Shown: positions 61,410 through 64,000 of the stretch, piece after piece
Numbering within the stretch: the stretch's first letter is position 1
Layout: each line of letters begins with the position of its first letter
Origin: Trichlorobacter thiogenes
GTDB taxonomy: Bacteria > Desulfobacterota > Desulfuromonadia > Geobacterales > Pseudopelobacteraceae
Length of the DNA: 64,000 nt
Direction: 5' to 3'
Assembly (NCBI RefSeq): GCF_900167465.1
Contig: NZ_FUWR01000001.1
Coordinates: 53,141 to 117,140, forward strand
Position numbers and translations under genes: made by a program
Notes under the pieces: model-generated
The model's input: only the letters and a program-made list of their open reading frames with translations
What the model was told of the DNA's origin: nothing
Databases searched by the model: none

Positions 61410-62162
61410 ATGAATAAAAACATAGATCTGAACAATCTGCAGAACGAAGGGGTCGAAAACGTACCGATGCAGGAGCGCCGGGACTTTCTGAAGATGGGTC
61501 TGGCCATAACCGGCATCTTTGCCGGCGGCTCACTGTTTTCAGCGGTCTCAACCTTTAACAGCGCCCATGCCTCTGACTTTGCCAAGAAGTATCCCTACAA
61601 ACCCCACTACAGCATGGTGATGCAACAGCACCGCTGTATCGACTGCGAACGCTGCATGGATGCCTGCGTGGCCACCAACCACGTCCCCAAAGTCCACGGT
61701 GCCTACCGGACTACCATTCTTGAGAAAGAAACCCCTGATGCGGTGGGTGGCAAGCGTGAGTTCATTCCGATTCTGTGCAACCAGTGCAACCTGCCACAAT
61801 GCACCAGGGTCTGCCCAACCAAGGCGACCTACAAGGACAAGACCACCGGCATCGTGTTGATGGACATCAAAAAATGTATCGGCTGCCTGACCTGTCAGGA
61901 GGGTTGCCCCTACAATGCCCGCTACTTCAATGAAGAGAAAAAGGCGGTTGATAAGTGTAACTTCTGTTGGGATACCCGGCTTTCCAAGGGCGAGAAGGAC
62001 ACCGCCTGTGCCCATGCCTGTCCTGCAGACGTACGAATCTTCGGAGACCTTTCCAATCAGGAAGATCGGGTCTTCAAGATTGTGCATCAGATCGAAAAAG
62101 CGGTCTGGGTTTTGCGGCCTGAGGCAGGCACCCGTCCCAACGTGTTCTATACCAAAGGGTAA
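61410..62162 (+). CDS. Tat-exported four-cluster Fe-S protein
   Basis: 250 residues from ATG 61410. The N-terminal RRDFLKMGLAITGIFAGGS is a twin-arginine signal, so the protein is exported to the periplasm already folded. Four ferredoxin-type cysteine motifs follow: CIDCERCMDAC (about residue 72), CNQCNLPQCTRVCP, CIGCLTCQEGCP and CNFCWDTRL...CAHACP, as in the electron-transfer subunits of NrfC/DmsB/HmcB type. It should pass electrons between the NrfD-like subunit and the cytochrome. It begins 40 bases after the NrfD gene. Confidence 0.92.
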   Translation: MNKNIDLNNLQNEGVENVPMQERRDFLKMGLAITGIFAGGSLFSAVSTFNSAHASDFAKKYPYKPHYSMVMQQHRCIDCERCMDACVATNHVPKVHGAYRTTILEKETPDAVGGKREFIPILCNQCNLPQCTRVCPTKATYKDKTTGIVLMDIKKCIGCLTCQEGCPYNARYFNEEKKAVDKCNFCWDTRLSKGEKDTACAHACPADVRIFGDLSNQEDRVFKIVHQIEKAVWVLRPEAGTRPNVFYTKG

Positions 62163-62197
62163 CTAACCACTTCACTCCAAAACGAGGATTTTACGCT

Positions 62198-62578
62198 ATG
62201 ACGATACGTTCACTATGCATAACCGCTGTAGCCGCCCTGTCCCTGGCAGCCGGAGTTGCTGTTGCCGCCAGTTACCCTGAGGCCCCCATTGTCTATGACA
62301 AGCCGGTAAAAGGGGTAGTATTCTCCCACAAGACCCACGTTGAAAAAGGGCTGGCCTGTGATATGTGCCACAACCGCCTGTTTGAACAACAGGCAAAAAA
62401 GGCCCAGGAAAACAAGGACTTTGTGATGGAGTCACTCTATCAGGGCAAATACTGCGGCGCCTGCCATAACGGCTCACTGGCCTTTGCCTCCAATACCCGC
62501 TGTGCTACCTGCCATATAGGCGTAAAAGGCGAAGAGCGCTCTAAAACTGGCGGCAAGACAGAGAAAAAAGGCCACTAA
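62198..62578 (+). CDS. Periplasmic trihaem cytochrome c
   Basis: 126 residues with a signal peptide (about 1-24, cleavage near VAVAA) and three CxxCH haem sites (CDMCH, CGACH, CATCH). The opening PIVYDKPVKGVVFSHKTHV provides distal His residues, as in c3/c7-type cytochromes. A charged Lys/Gly-rich tail ends in His. The size and fold class fit cytochrome c7-like partners of NrfD modules. It begins 35 bases after the Fe-S gene and closes the operon before a terminator. Confidence 0.92.
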   Translation: MTIRSLCITAVAALSLAAGVAVAASYPEAPIVYDKPVKGVVFSHKTHVEKGLACDMCHNRLFEQQAKKAQENKDFVMESLYQGKYCGACHNGSLAFASNTRCATCHIGVKGEERSKTGGKTEKKGH

Positions 62579-62599
62579 GACTCGATTGCCATACACAAT

Positions 62600-62631
62600 A
62601 AAGGCGCCTACCGTTTCCGGTGGCGCCTTTA
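62600..62631. terminator. Bidirectional terminator after the cytochrome gene
   Basis: AAAGGCGCC and GGCGCCTTT form a strong stem around a CGTTTCCG-type loop, with T/A-rich flanks on both strands, located between the cytochrome stop and the converging small acidic-protein gene. Confidence 0.8.
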
Positions 62632-62657
62632 TATTTGAAGAACATTACCAACGTGTT

Positions 62658-62828
62658 CTACAGCTCCTCAAACTCTTCATCATCAGGACCGGTCTCATCA
62701 TCTTCAAGCTCCCGATCCATCCGATCTTCTTTCAGGCCTTTAATAAAGCGCTGGTTCTCTTCCAGATTTTTGGCAATTTCCTGCAGCAACAGGTCCAGCC
62801 CTTCATCTTTAGGAGGATCAATACGCAT
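62658..62828 (-). CDS. Small acidic protein of unknown function
   Basis: 56 residues from ATG 62828 (MRIDPPKDEGLDLLLQEIAK); the frame is open further upstream but reads into trxB. The N-terminal half is helical (LDLLLQEIAKNLEENQRFIKGLKE), the C-terminal half is a strongly acidic tail (LEDDETGPDDEEFEEL). It has GGAGG-like upstream sequence and starts eight bases after the trxB stop, which argues for co-transcription. No known motif. Probably a real, conserved small protein of the lineage, but function is open. Confidence 0.6.
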   Translation of the reverse strand: MRIDPPKDEGLDLLLQEIAKNLEENQRFIKGLKEDRMDRELEDDETGPDDEEFEEL

Positions 62829-62836
62829 GGTACAAT

Positions 62837-63850
<1,014 letters not shown>

Positions 63851-63877
63851 TCACCCGAAATGTCACCACTATGGCGT

Positions 63878-64000
63878 TTACTCGGCCTTAGCTCTCAAAC
63901 CGGCTGCAATGTTGAAATCGATATCAATGACAATAGTCAGCTTATCTTTATCCGGGCTAGCCATCACTTCAAACAGCCGCTTATCAACAAAAAGACTCAA
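63878..64000 (-). CDS. C-terminal end of an unidentified protein
   Basis: The last 40 codons of a minus-strand gene whose start lies beyond the window: ...FEVMASPDKDKLTIVIDIDFNIAAGLRAKAE then stop. The sequence alternates beta-like and charged residues; too little is present to name a family. Located 82 bases upstream of trxB. Confidence 0.55.
   Translation of the reverse strand: MSLFVDKRLFEVMASPDKDKLTIVIDIDFNIAAGLRAKAE

Overview
The window looks like a chromosomal segment of a motile, respiratory deltaproteobacterium of the Geobacter / Trichlorobacter type (Desulfuromonadia). This is inferred from the gene content: a large flagellar operon with Geobacter-type order, many chemotaxis and c-di-GMP genes, CheX/CheC phosphatases, a T-box leader on leuA, a multihaem cytochrome module with NrfD and Fe-S subunits, and small redox proteins (ferredoxin, rubredoxin). 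No prophage, integron, CRISPR array, rRNA or tRNA gene was recognised. Most features are ordinary core genes; the interest lies in regulatory RNA and DNA, unusual domain combinations and small repeats.

Region 1 (1-14523, minus strand) is a flagellar basal-body, export and hook operon read flgB-flgC-fliE-fliF-fliG-fliH-fliI-fliJ-(MotE-like)-fliK-flgD-(flagellar operon protein)-flgE-type, then fliL-fliM-fliN-fliO-fliP-fliQ-fliR. fliR is cut by the window edge. A good sigma-54 type promoter stands upstream of flgB, and a hairpin separates the hook part from the fliL-fliR part.

Region 2 (14632-25203) is signalling: a TPR envelope protein, a CheC-like/pseudo-receiver fusion, CheX, CheY and a methyl-accepting chemotaxis protein on the minus strand, a TudS-DUF1722 protein on the plus strand, then a tightly overlapping plus-strand operon of receiver, CheC, PAS-GGDEF diguanylate cyclase and CheA-type kinase with no receptor beside it.

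Region 3 (25200-34393) mixes sugar and cell-wall metabolism (phosphohexomutase, glucan phosphorylase, DapF) with an FlhB-C-terminus-like protein and a FliK-like protein containing three internal repeats, followed by a gamma-carbonic anhydrase-like protein and an outer-membrane SphA-type protein.

Region 4 (34455-48210) starts with a promoter and a leucine T-box riboswitch controlling leuA, then holds a triple-GAF sigma-54 activator, two adjacent GGDEF-EAL proteins each with its own sigma-70 type promoter, a large unrecognised cytoplasmic protein, a PhnP-like metallo-hydrolase and a glycosyltransferase whose mRNA may be leaderless.

Region 5 (48238-64000) contains an outer-membrane barrel protein, a threonine-aldolase-family enzyme, a cheR-mcp-cheW cluster bounded by two inverted-repeat elements, an NlpC/P60 protein, type-4 uracil-DNA glycosylase, a zinc-dependent phospholipase C-like protein, CoaBC, a glyoxalase-II-like hydrolase, ferredoxin, rubredoxin, a class V aminotransferase, an NrfD / four-cluster Fe-S / trihaem cytochrome respiratory module preceded by phased TGCAAC repeats, and thioredoxin reductase. 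Start sites were adjusted from the longest reading frame wherever a Shine-Dalgarno sequence, gene overlap or family alignment favoured an internal start. All identifications come from reading the sequence; no database search was run.
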